This document shows, piece after piece, positions 56,589 to 58,304 of a stretch of 58,304 nucleotides of DNA. The stretch is from Evernia prunastri (Eukaryota; Ascomycota; Lecanoromycetes; Lecanorales; Parmeliaceae). Positions within the stretch are counted from its first letter, which is position 1; every line of letters starts with the position of its first letter. The notes under the pieces are model-generated. The model was given only the letters and a program-made list of their open reading frames with translations, was not told the origin of the DNA and ran no database searches. The translations under genes were made by a program, and so were the position numbers. The DNA lies in assembly GCA_003184365.1 (NCBI GenBank), contig NKYR01000181.1, positions 1-58,304 of the forward strand, given 5' to 3'.

Positions 56589-57693
56589 TTAGCGCGTGTC
56601 CAAAAGTACAGGCGGGCACACGAAAGTGATGAAAAACTTGCCAATGGTTTCGACCTGATTTGCAACACAATCCTCCCACGGTTGATAACTGGTGATCGTA
56701 GTAGAACCATCACTTGAAGACTGGACATTATCCTCGACCTGGCGGATGCTGAGTAGCGCATTTAACAGGGTATAGTCGATCCACCGATACGAATCTATGA
56801 AAGAGGGATACGCCGCGCCTGATAACAGCTTTTGGCGTAGCTGTGGAGCCATGTACATCATATTTCTCACCGGGCTGAGAAGATTTATCGTTGTCTGCGG
56901 GACTCCAGATCTGTAGGGCTGCTCAATCAAAGCTGATTTGCAGATGTGAATGATCCATCTCCCGGTGTTCGGAAAGTTGGTTATTCTGATATCTCGCACC
57001 ACAGCCATCACGGTTCTACCCTGGTACGGACCTGCGGTCCTGCAGGCTATTATGTCGTCGTCGTCGGCCGTGCTTTCGTATATGTCTAGCCATGGATCGT
57101 ACCAGCGAAGTTTGCCGTCCGTACCCGTCTTCTGAGTCAAGTAGTCGGCTCCAGCTGTGATCATGATAGGGTCTCGGCTACGGGGATTGGTGTCCATTTG
57201 CCAATTGACATTATCCACGACACCCTGAAGTCTCTCTATTTGCAGAAAGATGGGATTAGCATTCTTGTGACAAACGCTCGCTCACGTATAAAATGGCACA
57301 GATGCGTTGCTCTCGCAATCCACAAAGTTAACGAAGCATATAAGTGAAAGGAACTAACTCGATGGGGAACTCACGTTTGACGTCGTTGGCGGTATCAGAA
57401 TCGCTAAATAACCAGGTTTCCACATTGGTTAGATACTGAATTGGCAAGGTCACCGGGGCCGGTCCTTCGATTGAAGATCCGCTCGCGCTTAACATGGCCA
57501 TGTCTTGAGTTGCAGTTACCCCATCTTTCAAGGCTGTCAAGAAGTCTGGAAGAAAGTAAGCTTGCAATATTATCATTTTAGCGAGCGTGGAGGGCTTACT
57601 CTGAACAGATAGCATATGAATAAGGAAACCGTTACATTGACAGAAGCAGAGTACTAGAATAGCTAGACATGAGGCGGGGCCGCTGGCAGGCAT
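56589..57693 (-). CDS. predicted secreted protein of unknown family
   Basis: Three exons (57693-57600, 57545-57375, 57235-56589) with GT-AG introns give 303 residues. The start MPASGPASCLAILVLCFCQCNG is a typical signal peptide. A 39-nt alternative for intron 1 would also keep the frame; the 54-nt version is preferred for its pyrimidine-rich acceptor. The mature protein has segments such as YDPWLDIYEST, GRWIIHICKSAL and WIDYTLLNALLS. The IHICKSAL strand recalls IILCPSVL in the secreted protein at 17295-18574, and both may be distant, non-catalytic members of a metallopeptidase-like fold. No HExxH motif is present, and I do not claim a function. Confidence 0.65.
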
Positions 57694-58304
57694 TTTGGCG
57701 GATATGTTCAGAAACTCCTAGGCAGACGATGAGTATTTCAAGAAGGAATCGATATTACTGAAGGGGGGGATTTATTTCTGATTAATCAATGATGAGAGGA
57801 GACCAAATTTGCCAAGTTTGTCTCGTTACACGCATCTATTGTAGGCAAGACCAAACATTATTTATTCAAAACTCTTCAATAGATGAGGGCAACTTGGTGT
57901 GGCTCGGCCCCAGCTTAGGTGGTGGGAAATAGATTAAGCAGTGGAGCTTGATCTTCAGACACAGCCTGCGACAGGCCATTTGATATGACTTCGCTCTCCA
58001 TTATCATTGCTGTTGGACGCAAAATGTGATTTGTATTGTAGGACTATCCAAAAAAGGGAGACTTAATAACAGTTGATTTCGCGTCGCTAGAGTTTCGAAT
58101 GCAAAGTTGACAGGCATTTTTAAACGTTTCAAGTTGGTGTTGGCATTCAAAAGTTGTTCTCGCCCTCGGTTAGAGACAACTTTTTGCGCTGGAACTTCCT
58201 GCTGCTACAACAGACTTTTTTTTTAATTAATCCCCACCCGAGGTTTTGCCGCAAAACGCGTATTTCGCGACTTTCTCACCAAAACCATTCAAATACCTAC
58301 ATTA
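57694..58304. other. upstream flank of the secreted gene to the window edge
   Basis: No gene recognised. AT-rich runs (for example eight or more T at about 58216) are present. Confidence 0.4.

Overview
The window is nuclear DNA of a filamentous ascomycete (Pezizomycotina). The evidence is the gene content (SUP35/eRF3 with a Q/N/Y/G-rich prion-type N-terminus, ATG13, a HET-domain protein, a Zn2Cys6 regulator, 2EXR/F-box-like and BTB proteins, a fungal HSL-type lipase), the many 50-130 nt introns with branch points such as CTAAC or CTGAC, and a fungal Ty1/copia remnant. I cannot assign class or genus. No CRISPR array, rRNA or convincing tRNA was seen.

Layout. 1-2605: the 3' end of a Ty1/copia element (reverse transcriptase/RNase H tail plus one LTR). 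It is broken by a 240-nt insertion with a 12-bp target duplication, and its 3' part is repeated three times across single-N joins that look like assembly artefacts. 2737-8372: an unknown protein with an apparent C-terminal frameshift, an intact HET-domain gene and a small unknown gene. 9597-16320: a housekeeping block with SUP35 (-), a Yrb30-type Ran-binding gene (+) assembled from five micro-exons and one long exon, and the mitochondrial P-loop Fe-S factor IND1 (-). 16409-16763: rich in inverted repeats. 17295-18574: a secreted protein of unknown family. 19571-25690: a BSD-domain gene, a large HSL-type lipase gene with two apparent lesions, and TSR2 (ribosome assembly). 26499-41540: a Zn2Cys6 regulator with two GC-AG introns, a KpsF/GutQ-type SIS protein, ATG13, and a 1609-residue ankyrin/RCC1/double-BTB protein with an RG-rich tail. 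41905-42277: a minisatellite. 43351-58304: a GC-rich methyltransferase, two neighbouring 2EXR genes, an N gap with duplicated flanks, a BTB gene, a 2-oxoglutarate-oxygenase-like protein that appears to lack a metal ligand, and a second secreted unknown.

The genes do not form a biosynthetic cluster or an operon-like system. Housekeeping genes (SUP35, TSR2, IND1, ATG13, Ran-binding, BSD) alternate with accessory genes typical of fast-evolving fungal regions (HET, 2EXR, BTB, secreted unknowns). SUP35/Ran-binding and lipase/TSR2 are divergent pairs that probably share promoter space.

The most useful things to follow up are: three GC-AG introns in two genes, one splitting a zinc cluster; a lipase with an in-frame stop and a phase conflict; an oxygenase-like protein that seems to have lost an iron ligand; a SINE-like insertion in the copia element; an inverted-repeat block; and two assembly joins that create false duplications. 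I found no clearly new biological system.
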